From Penelope pileata (Eukaryota > Chordata > Aves > Galliformes > Cracidae): a DNA stretch of 64,000 bases. A program made the translations under genes and the position numbers. The notes beneath the pieces were generated by a model. It searched no databases and was not told where the DNA came from. It saw only the letters and a list, made by a program, of their open reading frames with translations. The stretch spans positions 471,863 to 535,862 of the forward strand of contig WBMW01002341.1 in the NCBI GenBank assembly GCA_013396635.1, in the 5' to 3' direction. This document shows, in pieces, positions 23,448 to 35,015 of this stretch; within the stretch, counting starts at the first letter, position 1; every line of letters starts with the position of its first letter.

Positions 23448-24777
23448 GGCTGTATTCTACACTAAAAATAGCCATGGCTCATGAATACATTCGTGATCTG
23501 TGATTTATCTGCCCTTATGGAAATTGGAAAACACAGATGGGATTACCCTCTTCTGAACAGTTAGACTGAATAAAGGGCATAATTTTTTCTTTATTTTATA
23601 TCTGGAATAATTTCTGATGTGCCACAATTGTTAGTCAGATTGGCACAATAAAACTTTTATTTTAAACAAGGAAGAAAGAAAGGGACATCAGACATAAAGG
23701 ACATAATCATGCTATACACAATCATTCACAAGAAGTTTAAGTGTATATCAGCATAGAAAATCAAAGCAAATATGAAAGTTACTAGAATTATAGTAACAGC
23801 CTTTGTTTCACAGGCAGCTAAATACGTCTTTTTTTGCACATTTTTTAAAGCTCTCAGCATGGATCAGTGTTCTTTAAGTAGTGATCTGACTCACCGCCAG
23901 CCTTATCAGTAATTTATAACATTTTTTCAAAAGAATCAGTTTCCTCCAACAGGTTAAGTGAATTGTATATAATTTTCTTTAAGTAATCACTACACGTTTA
24001 TGAAAAACTATTTTGATTATAAGATGAGAAGTAGAGAACATCTCATGATACATAGGCTCAAGATAAGAATTTGTTAGAAATACCAGCTACTGTACTTTCT
24101 TCATCTGTCATTGATTTTGGATGACTAATTTCTCTCTCGCTATTTACCCAACAGACAACGTTTGTCTGCTTCACATTCACAAATTTACCTTCCTCTAACC
24201 CTAGCTCTGGAAATTGCTTCTATGGTTTGTTCACAATATTTGGTGATACCTCTTACAAGCGATTTCTTCCCCAAGGTATAGAAAAAACATAAAGTGACAA
24301 AATATGTTCAAAATAATGGTTATATACATACATTTCTTCTAAAACATGAAGCTAAAAATGCAAATAAATGTATCAAATAATTTCCCTAGCTAAACATATC
24401 CTCAAAATCACCTTACTTACAAATAGGATTAGGAAAGGATTCATCAAGTCACAGAAATCAATATTTTAATGCTATTCTGAACTGTGGTACCTTGTCTACA
24501 CACCTCAGAAAGCAGGGACCACCTCTGGTTTTTTTGCACCTTCCTTAAGATGTATCAAGCATCAATTCAATCCAATGACATATTATGGAATCTGTCATGT
24601 TAATATAACAGTCGTTAATCAAATCAAAGCATTTAGTTAATGAGATCACAACTATGTAGATTGACTTTACATTTTAAGCCTCAAATGAGGACGAACAAAA
24701 TCACAGAATCACAGAATTGTAGGGGTTGGAAGGGACCTTGAGAGATCGAGTCCAACCCCCCTGTCAAAGCAGGTTCC

Positions 24778-25029
24778 CTACAGCAGGTCACACAGGTAGG
24801 CATCCAGACAGGTCTTGAATGTCTCCAGGGAAGACTCCACAACCTCCCTGGGTAGCCTGTTCCAGTGCTCAGTCACCGACACCATGAAGAAACCCTTTCG
24901 CATATTGGTGTGGAACTTCCTATGCTCCAGTTTGTGGCCATTTCTTCTTGTCCTGTCCCCAGTGACCACTGAAAAGAGATTGCCCATGTCCATTTGCCTC
25001 CCACACTTTAGATATTTGCACACAATCAT
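24778..25029 (-). pseudogene. CR1 ORF2 C-terminal end
   Basis: An open - strand frame of 83 codons ends at the natural ORF2 stop. It contains FFMVSVTEHWNRLPREVVES, then the FKTCLDAYL motif, both hallmarks of the CR1 ORF2 C-terminus. ORF2 encodes an endonuclease and reverse transcriptase, but only the tail downstream of the catalytic palm is here. A frame break upstream separates it from the piece at 25271-25534. It is not functional. Confidence 0.9.
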
Positions 25030-25270
25030 TGATCTCCTCTCAGCCTTCTTTTCTCAAGGTTGAACAGACCTAGATTACCAAGCCCCTCCTCATATGGGAG
25101 ATGCTCCACACCCTTTATCATCTTTGTGGCCCTCCCCTGGACTCTTTTCAGGAGGTCCCTGTCTTTTTTATACTGCGGAACCCAGAATTGGACACTACTC
25201 AAGCTGAGGCCTGACCAGGGTGGAGTAGAGGAGGAGGATCACTTCCCTTGACCTGCTGGCAACGCTCTTT

Positions 25271-25534
25271 TTAATACACCCAAGGATCCTGCTGGCCATC
25301 TAGGCCACACTGCTGGCTCATGGCCAACATGTTGTCCACCAGGACACCCAGGTCCCTCTCTGCAGAGCTCCTCTCCAGCAGGTCATCCCCCAGCCTGTAC
25401 TGATGCATGCAGTTATTCATCTCCAGGGGCAAGACTCTACACTTGCTTTTGTTAAACTTCATACAATTTCTTACTGCCCAACACTCCAGCCTGTCCAGGT
25501 GTTGCTGAATGGCAGCACAGCCTTCTAGAAGCAT
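25271..25534 (-). pseudogene. CR1 reverse-transcriptase C-terminal piece
   Basis: An 87-codon - strand frame carries WAVRNCMKFNKSKCRVLPLE and, further on, SSAERDLGVLVDNML. Both are strongly conserved in CR1-clade reverse transcriptases downstream of the catalytic residues. The endonuclease and the catalytic aspartates are missing because the element is truncated just beyond 25535. This is a dead fragment. Confidence 0.9.
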
Positions 25535-25535
25535 G

Positions 25536-25938
25536 ACATAGTTTGCAAAGAATAGTATTTACAAAGCAGTTTGCACTGTCATCTTCAAAGCAGAAAAGTT
25601 TCAACAAGTACTAGTTTGTAAAGAGTTCCTCTTTTTATTATCATATGGTAATACAACTTGAAGAGTAAGAATAATGTTGTCCAGATTACAACTAGTACAT
25701 GCCAACTAATTTTGAAACAGGTCTGAAATGAAGGAATTGCCTATTTTACTACCTATACTTCCATTTTCAACTTTGGGTGATGCAGCCCTTTGCAAATAAA
25801 CAATGGTTGCCATACAGAGAACATGCACATGCTTATGGACAAAATTTCTTACAGATGCACCTAGCTCCCAAAAGGATGGATGCAAGCACAAAAGCACTCC
25901 CAATGGAAACAAAGTGAAACCAGGAGACAGACTGACCA
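25536..25938. other. Unique spacer between two CR1 copies
   Basis: Roughly 400 bases without repeat signature. The 77-codon - frame at 25706-25939 has no family resemblance. Confidence 0.6.
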
Positions 25939-26170
25939 AATCATAGAATTGTTGGAGTTGGAAGGGACATTCAAAGATAATCTAGTCCAACTCCCCTGCA
26001 ATGAACAGCTACAGCTCATTCTAACCTACAGCTAGATCAGGTTGCTCAGAGCCCCATCCAGCCTGACCTTGAATGCCTCCAGGGATGGGGCTTCTAGGCT
26101 TCCACCACCTCTCTGGGCAACCTGCTCCAGAGCTTCAGCACCCTTTTTCTTTATATTCAGTCTAAACTCG
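25939..26170 (-). mobile_element. CR1 LINE 3' tail
   Basis: Starts with AATCATAGAATTGTTGGAGT and continues through CR1 3' untranslated blocks (AGTCCAACTCCCCTGCAATG, CCTTGAATGCCTCCAGGGAT, CTCTGGGCAACCTGCTCC). It fades at about 26170. It differs in wording from the neighbouring copy at 24.7 kb, so it is an independent insertion, probably of another subfamily. Confidence 0.9.
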
Positions 26171-26220
26171 AGCAAGAGGGACAGGCTAGAAATCTCATAT
26201 TAGAAAGACTTTTGTAGGGG

Positions 26221-26243
26221 AAAAAAAAAAAAAAAAAAAAAAA
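26221..26243. repeat. Poly-A tract (A23)
   Basis: A pure A run about 50 bases beyond the truncated end of the preceding CR1. CR1 does not use a poly-A tail, so this is an independent homopolymer. Confidence 0.9.
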
Positions 26244-26843
26244 CTTCCTTAACATCTTAACATCCCATCAAGTGAAGGACATCTTTATAGATCTTCATGT
26301 TCTCTTGTCCTTGTTCTTTCTTACACTCAGCAATTGAGCAGTAGCTGGCATCACACTACTGTCATCAACAAAGCAACACAGATTTATATCTGACTTCCTG
26401 ATCTTCAGTTCTTCTCTCTGCTCAGAGTTTTAATTACCACACCCATGCTCACAATTTGGAAAATTCAGCCCTTCTCCATATCCATTGCTTGTACGTTATT
26501 TTCCCATGTTTACAGTTCATGCATAAATATCATACACGTTCTATATCACACCCATTCTGGGACCCAAAAACCATACTAAATCATAACTTTACAGTATGTA
26601 TAGTAGGGTGAGAAGCAGCACAGGATAGAGTTTTCATCTACTAGAACTACATGATGTGAAGCAAAATGAATCCAGAGAAACTGAAGGGAAAGAATAAGTA
26701 GCTATTTTAAATGTAATTTATCAATAATGTCTAAATTAAAGTAATTAAAAAAAAAAATAAAAATCTGCTTTCCCACAAAATATCCTAATCTTCTGATCAT
26801 TCCTTTAGTTGCAGGGCTTACAAATCAAGCAATTAAGTCTCCC

Positions 26844-26846
<3 letters not shown>

Positions 26847-26879
<33 letters not shown>
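26847..26879. repeat. Poly-T tract (T33)
   Basis: The longest homopolymer of the window. CTACTTT on its left and AAAGTAG on its right form a 7-bp inverted repeat around it. A second T run starts a few bases later. Confidence 0.9.
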
Positions 26880-26883
<4 letters not shown>

Positions 26884-27908
26884 TAGCACTTTTTTTTTTC
26901 CTATTCTGCAATAATTGTAAATTAAGTCTTGCCCCAAGTTGCTTCAGTGTCTGGATCTTTAACATCTTCCTACTGCTTAAACTAATAATTGCTTCTAAAA
27001 CATTAATAATGTTTGTTAAAGACTTAGATGCTTAAGTAGTTTGCTGTGATACTTTAAAAACATTTCTCACTGATCAAACTCTATCTTTACAGAGCTAATA
27101 ACATTTTCAGATATTGCTGAATGATATTTCAGATCATTTCAGATATTTCAAACATTCAGAACTGTTTGCACGCATGGAGAAAACACAAGAAAAGATTTTA
27201 TACTATTATACGACCGTATGTTAAATAAATAAATGCTATCTATAAACAGTGTTCGTGCGTGGTAGGCATTTTTTACAAGATATTTCACAGCTGCTAAAGA
27301 ATTTGTAGTTCATTCCCAGCTCTTCTAATGGTCACTTTGTATATCATTCTGCTTTTTCCTTTGAAATCTATTTATGAAGGGGGACAAAACATAATGAAAT
27401 AAAAACCTCTTTCCCATAACACACTGAAGGAGTGCCACTTCCTTGCATGTTTATGTTTGACACACAACCTGAAAGTATATTTAACAATACATTAAAAGGA
27501 CAATATTTGGACACGTAATTATAAAGAGAGAAATGTCTGCTTGCAAGAGGCATCTGTATCTTGCACTGTAACTCCATATCACAGAAGGCTTGGCTTACTA
27601 GTCCAGTAGAAGCTGCTGTCAAGAATTGCCATGAGCCCTTGGCTTTGTGGGAGGTACTGAGGTGACAAACCCAGGCCGCTCATCCCCAAGGAAAAGATTG
27701 GCCAAGGAAATCACAGAAACAACAACAGCACTAGGAAGAGGCCCTGAGCAGGAATCAATTCATACAGGCTATACTCTGGCTACAAGCCAAACACATGCAC
27801 AAACACATTTTTCCAGGAAACTAAAATAAATATCTTCTATTTTCATCATTATTGCCCAATAAACTATACTTATTACACATACCTTCCAGCTAAATGGTGT
27901 GCAAAAAC

Positions 27909-27942
27909 ATGCCTTCTCACTTCAAATGCCTTCTCACTTCAA
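27909..27942. repeat. 17-bp tandem duplication
   Basis: Two adjacent perfect copies of ATGCCTTCTCACTTCAA. Identity suggests a recent slippage-type duplication. Confidence 0.9.
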
Positions 27943-28436
27943 AGAGGAGAGCTTAAATCTGTTTAATAGCCTCTAAAACTTTATGGTAGGTATTAGCTCA
28001 GAAAGTACTTAAAAAGTTTTTAAATTCTGACAAAGTCAAATACAGCAGAGGCAAAATTAAAAATTTTGAACGGTCTTTATATTTTTTGGTGTTTTTTTAG
28101 ACTTAGTTTTTAAAAGTCATACAGATTTTACAGCACTGTAAACCTAGACTGTCATTCCAGCAGTGTCTTACACATATAGATTGCAATGCAAGTCTTTCTG
28201 GATGGTCTTTCTGACTGTAAGGCCAGGAGGATGCAGTGGTTCTACAGTGAGCATATAAACAGCTATTACTATTTCAATATATTAAAGAGAATACTTGCCT
28301 CCTTAGAGTACACGCAGTAAGAAAAGTGTTTGTAATTCTTGAAATTTCTTCACTGATAAATCCAAAATCATCTAGTATCAGGATAGATCTGTAAAAGCAT
28401 GGTATGGTCAAGGCTACATAACTCACCCTCAACTAT

Positions 28437-28484
28437 ACTTTGGGGACACAAGTTCGTAACTTTGGGGACACAAGTTCGTAACTT
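28437..28484. repeat. 22-bp tandem duplication
   Basis: Two perfect adjacent copies of a 22-bp unit beginning ACTTTGGGGACACAAG, plus the first four bases of a third. Identity implies that it is young. Confidence 0.9.
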
Positions 28485-28944
28485 GAAATTGGAAGGGAAA
28501 GAAAAAAACAGGTATTTTCCCCTCCTTGGATAGTGCTCCTTGGTTAGATGTCAAATAAAGTAAATAAGAGAGACGATATTTCTCTCTCAAGAGCCAGGAT
28601 AGCATTCTTAAGTAATTGGGATACATCTCTCGCTCTGTTATGTTTCCCCTCTTGCCCTAGTATGCACAGTCTAGCATCTCCAACCCAACTCAACAGAACT
28701 CCAAAGAGCACAGCTGCTAGTTTGGCTTCTATCTCTATCACATTAACAAAGATTACAAGTATTTAATATGTCATTGCCTCTGTTTCTTTGAGACCTCTCC
28801 CATGTATCTGGGCCTCTTAAAGTCTTATCTTAATGAGCAAGGATATGCAAACACTCACCTCATGCAATTTTTCCTAAATATGTAACTGAATAATCAAATA
28901 CGTTAAAGAAAGAAATACATTTTAAATACACCTACAAGGGGGAG

Positions 28945-29218
28945 AAATGTTGAAAACAGTGGATATGAGCACAGTGAGGTGGTGGGTGGTGCATTTCAGC
29001 AGTGGCAACCGTGGGTCACCTCCGCTGGTGCAGATTTTTACATGTGCAGCAGGCAGGCTCTTGTTCATCACTGGCAAATATGCACAGCTAATAGTGGGAC
29101 TATGTTTAAAAATAGCATTTTGTAACTGAGAATTTCATCTATCAAATAGGGTGTTGTGCTCCTTGAATCTGTGTTAGTTTCCATGGAAATAAATAGGAAA
29201 CATTACTTTTGGAGCAAA
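28945..29218 (+). mobile_element. Galluhop-type mariner, 5'-truncated
   Basis: Collinear with the - strand copy at 2855-3382 but in the opposite orientation and lacking its 5' end. It starts within the transposase N-terminal region (TGTTGAAAACAGTGGATATG, GGTGGTGGGTGGTGCATTTC). It continues through the transposase C-terminal tail (ALVHHW is readable) and ends at the terminal repeat AGGAAACATTACTTTTGGAG. The catalytic core is missing in the same way as in the other copy. Confidence 0.8.
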
Positions 29219-32200
29219 CCACATGTAGTAAGATGCAGATTATAAATACGTGAAAGAAAATACTGAAATAGAATATTCATGCACATATGCAGTACAAAGG
29301 GGACTTATTTTCATTACATTCATTTATTCAGAGGCCATAAAGGTGCAACAAATTCAGGGAACTTCACTGGAGAAGATGCACCAAGACACAGTACTTACAG
29401 AGAAAGTTCTTCAGTTTCATGTATTTTCTTGGGTAAATACTTGGTTTATTATTGCTAAGGTAGCAAAAACAAGAAAAATAGCCTCAAAGAATTTATAGAT
29501 AGCCATTTTATCTGATAAAACTTCTCTATCACTGTAATTAATTGAATGTAATCTTTTTATGCATAAAATTAAAAATACTTTAGGCTATTTAGTCTTATTA
29601 CTTGAAATTTTTAAGTTAATGGGAAAAATAAAGAGCTTAAAATCTACATTAATATAATTTATAGACATACAAAGCCTCCGCAGAGGCAGGCAGGAAACTT
29701 ATGTGCTCTTCTTTCTCCATTATTACTCTGGGTCATTTGATACAGAAAAAAACACTCCCTTTATTAAAAGTACATTTAAAACAGGATAAACTAGGATCTA
29801 TACCTTAAATGCTCCTAAGGCAGTATTCAGGCATCGGACCTCAGATTGTTTGTTTGGTTAACTTCTGCCTTCAAAAACATATGTAAAACAAATTGTTTCC
29901 TGAGTGCTTTTAAAATGTTTAATCTTCAAAAATCACTTGAGACAACGTAAAAAATCTAAACTACTCACACTCTTGATTTGAGACATTTTACTACATTTAA
30001 TAAGTAATAAAATCTGACTGGTAAATCACATCAGAATGTTTAACAACAAAATTTAACTAATGCGGCTTGAGAGTCTCGTTAAATGAGTCACAACCAGTGA
30101 CAAGCCATAAGTAAAAATGAATTTCATCTCTTATCAACGAGAAGGTTACTCCAGCAGGGTTTGGATGAATGTTGAAATTTCAGAGTTCTACAAGTAGTCT
30201 TAAAACCAAGAAGTCACTAATTACATCTGCAAATGATGCAATATGTGCAAAGATAGCTAAGTGCTACATAGATGAAATCTGTCATCAGCTAACGAAGCGT
30301 CAATACAAATCCTATTGCTACTTGTGCATCGAGTAGGATTCCAGAGATATTTCATTTTGGGAATGAACTATGCTGATACACGGACAAGCAGATATACAAT
30401 CCACACACCCAAATATGAACCAAAATTGCTGTCTTCTCATATGGTCAGCCTTCCCAAGCTAAATGTTTGGTTTTGTTCTTCACAGAGTATGAGTTGCCAG
30501 AATTAGGTCAACTAATTACTGTAATATATAAAATAATTCTGACACTAATTTCCCAAGATTTGTATTTTGTTTCTAGTGTTTAATAGCAGAAGGAAATATT
30601 TCTTTGCTTTGTTTTAACATTTCTGCCTCTTTTATGGTGTAACTCTGATTTTATAGGACATGGCCATCCTGTCTTTCAGGAATAGCATCCAGATCTTTAC
30701 CAGTCCCCCACAGTGCCTCACATAAAGCTGCATATTTTATCCCATCTTACTTGCCATTCATGCCCACCCACATGAGACACATTACTCAGATCCAAAGATT
30801 ATAGCATTGCTATGCTGATGTACCTAGATTTATTTCTCCATTAAACATTAATGATGCAGTATCCTGGCATAAATTTAGAGTGCATTTTTAGATGTACTAA
30901 CCTGCAGATAGCCGTGAAATATCTCTCTTTTTCTGCAAAACAAATTTTATACTGTCAATATAACTGCTACTATTTTATCTTGCCTCTTACAAATAAGTAA
31001 CCATTCCCAAAAAATTCTATCTGTATTTTCAGATAATTCTAGTAATACCATAAATCAGCAGGAAAAAAAGTAATTTCCTTTAATGGAATTAATACTACTG
31101 TAATAAAAAGAGAATGCACTGTGTATAGTTATTGTTGATGCTTGCACTCATGTTGTCACACTAATTCTTTCATATCTTTCAATAACATAACTGGACTTTA
31201 GAAAGACATCAACATAAGATGACAATGCTTCTCTTTTGCAGAAAAATAAAGACAATTTTTGCAATTAAAACTGAAACCTCAGGCTCAGTCAGCCACCTAA
31301 AGAACTGACCAGTACAGTACTTATCAATCCTCTACTACTGAGCACAGCAAGAGAGACACAAGATACATAAAAGCAGCCCAAGTTGTTTTTTGATATCTTA
31401 ATTTCTAGCACTATCAATAGGGGACGCTTACTAGGTTTTCTGTCATCATTGAGCACATCTCTCTCAATTCAACAACCTGCTGCCTCAGCAAAATGCTTTG
31501 CTTGCAGGCTCACTTTCACAATGTAGCTCATATTCTCCACAATGCAATCAGTACCGACTTGACAAAGAGGTCATTGCAAAGGCAACAAGAAGCAATGTAG
31601 AAAAGCAAAGACAAGGAAATAAGTGGTTGTATGCTGCATTTTCTTTATGCCCCAACAATGCTATCGCAGACATCAACTTTGGAGTTGCTAGTTGTCCCCA
31701 CGAAACAATACGTTTTTTTTGGTATAGTCTCTCAAGCAAAAGCTACACTTCTCATTATACTGACTGTATATTAAGATAGGTACTGCAACAACATTATTTT
31801 TGAAATACTCAGATAATAACTGATATTATTCTGATAATAACTAATGCTTTTCTTGGAAAAAAATTCTCTATGCATCTCTATGCAATGTCTTCTTGTCAGG
31901 AACCAGGCAATAAGAGCTAAGTGAAGGCTTTAGGTTTTACAGTGCTTGTATTTGACTGGAGTAATAGTAGCGCAGGCTAGTGAGATAAACTCATCTGAGT
32001 TGGGTATGTTTGGAGATGATGAATCTTTCTACACTTAAAGAGGAAAAAGATAATCCCCTCAAAAGAAAAAAAAAAAAAGCCAGATGGCTCACTTGCAAAA
32101 TTAAATAAAGGCATTGTCCTGATGTCTTCACAAGGTAACCAAAAAAAGTGCTTATCTGCAACCAAAAATTACTTAATTGACATGCAGTGCTGTTTTGCTG

Positions 32201-34193
32201 ATACTTTACAGAAGAACATCCTTAAATCAAATTCAACAGAAGACCAAAATACAAAAGTGCAATCCACCTGACTGATCATCCATAAAAAAGGAGAGCAGGA
32301 CTCACTGGTTACCAGCGAATTCTGTCTTTTTCAGCTGTGTTCTGCTTTTTTGTAAAAGCCTGATACTTTAGAAGCTCAACTTTGCTATGGAATAGTAGGT
32401 TATGGCAGCCCACAGGGAAAATAAGACACATTACCTACCAAAAATGATGAATTTGGAAACATCATAAGGCTCATGTGGTAGGTTGCTTTCCAGCTGCCCC
32501 ATATTTGGTGGTGCATTAATCAAAGCAGCATCTACTACAATTGAAGTCAATCTTATAACATGCCACAGCAGAACAAGTTGCATTATGGTCCCACTCCACA
32601 CTCACATAGACCTTCAATAAATTAGCAAAACATGCACACAGAAAAATTCAACTCTTTTGAACATTAGAATTCTAGACATGCTTGTAACTGTGACTTGTAC
32701 TAAACCAAGAGATGACTTTCACAGGTGCCAACGCAGCTTTTCTGAGAGTAATACAAAAGCTGCTTTTGCACATGCACTGAAGAAAAGCAGTGTTTTGTTT
32801 TGCTATGAAATAGTTCATTCATTAAAGTGTTTTAGAATAAGCATCCAAAAGCACTCAGGTGGTGATCTCAGTCAGAACTAGTTCTATGTTCAGAAACTTA
32901 CATACTTCTATAAGTAAAGGTAATTTCAGCACCATAGAATGTACTTCAGGTGAAAGTACTCTAGGCTTACTAGAAAATAAATATCTAAGACACAGAAAAT
33001 AACAAAACATACTGCAAATAATTCAGAAATGTAGTGCCATGGAATAAAATGAGTAAAAAACTGCTTAGGTTTGCCCTATGAACTTTTGATAAACGTTCAA
33101 GCAGAAGGAACACAAAGATGATCTTGATCCTTCCAGTTCTGAATTGTTCAAAATACCATTCTTTTCAGAATTGAGAGGTTTTCCTGTTGTTTTCAGGAAA
33201 GTTCCAATCTGTTCAAACAAGCTAGCACAGAAATAGCTATAGTAATTCATGTGCATAACACAGTATAAACCAATAATGCAGCACTGCAATTTTTTAATGC
33301 AAATGTTAATAATAAAAACTAGTATTTTTCCAGTACCAGTTTAAAAGAATAAATTCAAAGCATTTCAGAAAAAGGTAGATGAGGAAACTGAGGTACAGAA
33401 GGGAAAAATAACATACATGAGATCATACAGAAGATCAGTGGTGGCACAAGGTCAGAAAACAGGTTTTAGGCTAACAAATTCAGAAGCATCACTACTAATT
33501 AATGCTGTAGTGAGAAAAATGCAAGTACAAAAAGGTAACAAAGAAATGCCAAAATAATGTTCGGAACAGTGAGATTGCAGCTACATGAACAGAACAAGAT
33601 GGCAATGACACTGAAAAAGCAAAAATACCAATATTAAGACACTATCAATTCATTGCTCCCTTTAGGGTCATAACATTTATTACAGCATTTTACCTTCAAC
33701 AACTACATCATTAATATGTAGAACTACTTCTGCGTTTTTCCAAAAGCTATAAATTGATTTGGGTAGTAATTCCGTGCAGACACTAAAATGAAAGTTTTCA
33801 TACACATGGTGCTTTGGTAATAGGACTTACAAACTAGGCATGGACTATTTCTGTTTGTATATGCTAATACAGACTTCTGCATCATTTTGAGATGAAATGT
33901 TCCTTATAAAACTGAACTTCAATTGCACTATGCCTATAAAAGTTTCTCCTCTTTCTCATCATGCTGTGCATGCACCTTTTCTTTGTTTGTTTTTAAATTG
34001 CTGCTGGTATGTAAGGACTGGTTTTTAAGTGTCACACTTTTCTGAGAAGAACTTTTAATGTCTGCATTTCTTAGAAATACTATGTCATCATAACTTACCT
34101 ACTAGAGGTGTCCAAAAACAGTCAGGGAATCTTCCTGAAGGTATTTACATCATCTGTAACATTATCAAGAACATGGGATGTCAACTGCTAGTG
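29219..34193. other. AT-rich noncoding DNA
   Basis: No supported gene or recognisable repeat. A + frame at 31498-31779 (93 codons) and its - strand shadow are of random type. Confidence 0.6.
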
Positions 34194-35015
34194 CAGGCAT
34201 GTCCAACCTGCAGGCTGCATGTGGCCCAGCACAGCTGGTAATGCAGCCCAGCTGCCACGTTGTCATGGCAATGGCTCTTCACTGATGAGCAGCCCAGCCC
34301 ACACACCCCTCACTCAGCAGCTAGTAACATCCAAGCTGAAGCCAGGACAAGAGGAGGGAGCAGTGCAGTGCTAGCTCAAGTTATGTCAAGTACTTTCACG
34401 TGTTTTGATACATTGATTAAACAAATCTGTGAATAGTGAGAAATATGCACCCTTCCTTTCCATTTTGATAAAGAAATTTGAGAATGGGTTGCAAGAGTGT
34501 CAAAACCATCAAGTTTTTGAAATATCTGTGACTCTGTTTCAAGTCAACGTAAATACATCATCTGCAAATTTTCAAATGGAATGTACAGAGTTGCAATCAG
34601 ATATTCAACTCAAAAATCTGATCAGTCTCTGTACTAGACTTAAGATCTATCTTACCAGAGAAAAATATCCACTGTCTCACAATCAAACCTTATTCACATC
34701 ATCACTTTTTGGCAGTGCATATATTTGTGAACAACTGTTTTCAAGGATGAAGCCCAGGAAGAGTAAAATCATCAAAAGAACTCTGACAAACACCTTGAGA
34801 ACTCACTAAGAATTATGACCACTTCCACTGAACCAGACTGATACATTAGTTTCACAAAAACAAGGTCAAATATGCCACTAGCTTTGTTTTCGTTGTTCTT
34901 TTTTAATAAAAAATATAAAAAATTAAAATAAGTTTTGTTGCTTATATACATTAATTATGTTATGTATGTTATATATGGCCCGAGACAATTCCTCTTCAAC
35001 CAATGCAGTTCAGGC
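34194..35015 (+). mobile_element. Charlie-like hAT DNA transposon, internally deleted
   Basis: The 5' end begins CAGGCATGTCCAACCTGCAG with GTGGCCCAG motifs, the wording of Charlie-type hAT ends. After about 235 bases it jumps into the C-terminal third of the transposase gene (34429-34809). It finishes in a decayed right end where TATGGCCCGAGACAATTCC recalls the 3' subterminal region. The terminal inverted repeat and the 8-bp target duplication are not recognisable on the right; the left flank octamer would be TGCTAGTG. The zinc-finger DNA-binding region and most of the catalytic region are missing. Confidence 0.8.
34429..34809 (+). pseudogene. hAT transposase C-terminal domain
   Basis: A 126-codon open frame. 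Its second half carries FGSAYICEQLFSRMKPRKSK, the hallmark of the hAT C-terminal dimerisation domain. The same motif is found in Charlie-type transposases and in domesticated relatives such as the C-terminal part of GTF2IRD2. The first half (VTLFQVNV then QMECTELQSD) also fits this family. Full transposases are several hundred residues, so most of the protein is absent. The frame lies inside a deleted transposon without its own promoter. I therefore treat it as a remnant, although its openness over 381 bases is notable. Confidence 0.75.

Larger units (their letters stand above)
20931..24696. other. AT-rich noncoding DNA with simple repeats
   Basis: It contains a T-run with NN beside a C-run (22927-22949), a C10 run (23138-23147), a TA repeat (23431-23447) and one - strand exon-like spot (23161-23212). 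No gene supported. Confidence 0.6.
24697..25535 (-). mobile_element. CR1 LINE, 5'-truncated, longest copy
   Basis: The left edge is the reverse complement of the CR1 3' end, with two copies of the octamer-like unit (AATCACAGAATCACAGAATT). The body then follows CR1 rightwards through the 3' untranslated region, the ORF2 C-terminus (24778-25029) and more of the reverse-transcriptase C-terminal region (25271-25534). It stops abruptly near 25535, the usual 5' truncation. It is among the better preserved copies here, but the reading frame is broken between the two coding pieces. Confidence 0.95.
26244..28944. other. AT-rich noncoding DNA
   Basis: No supported gene. It contains a T33 tract and two short perfect tandem duplications, annotated separately. 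Confidence 0.6.

Noticed and set aside
26171..26243. Poly-A after the CR1 at 25.9 kb as a retroposition tail.
   Set aside because: It lies beyond the truncated 5' side of the CR1, and CR1 elements do not have poly-A tails.
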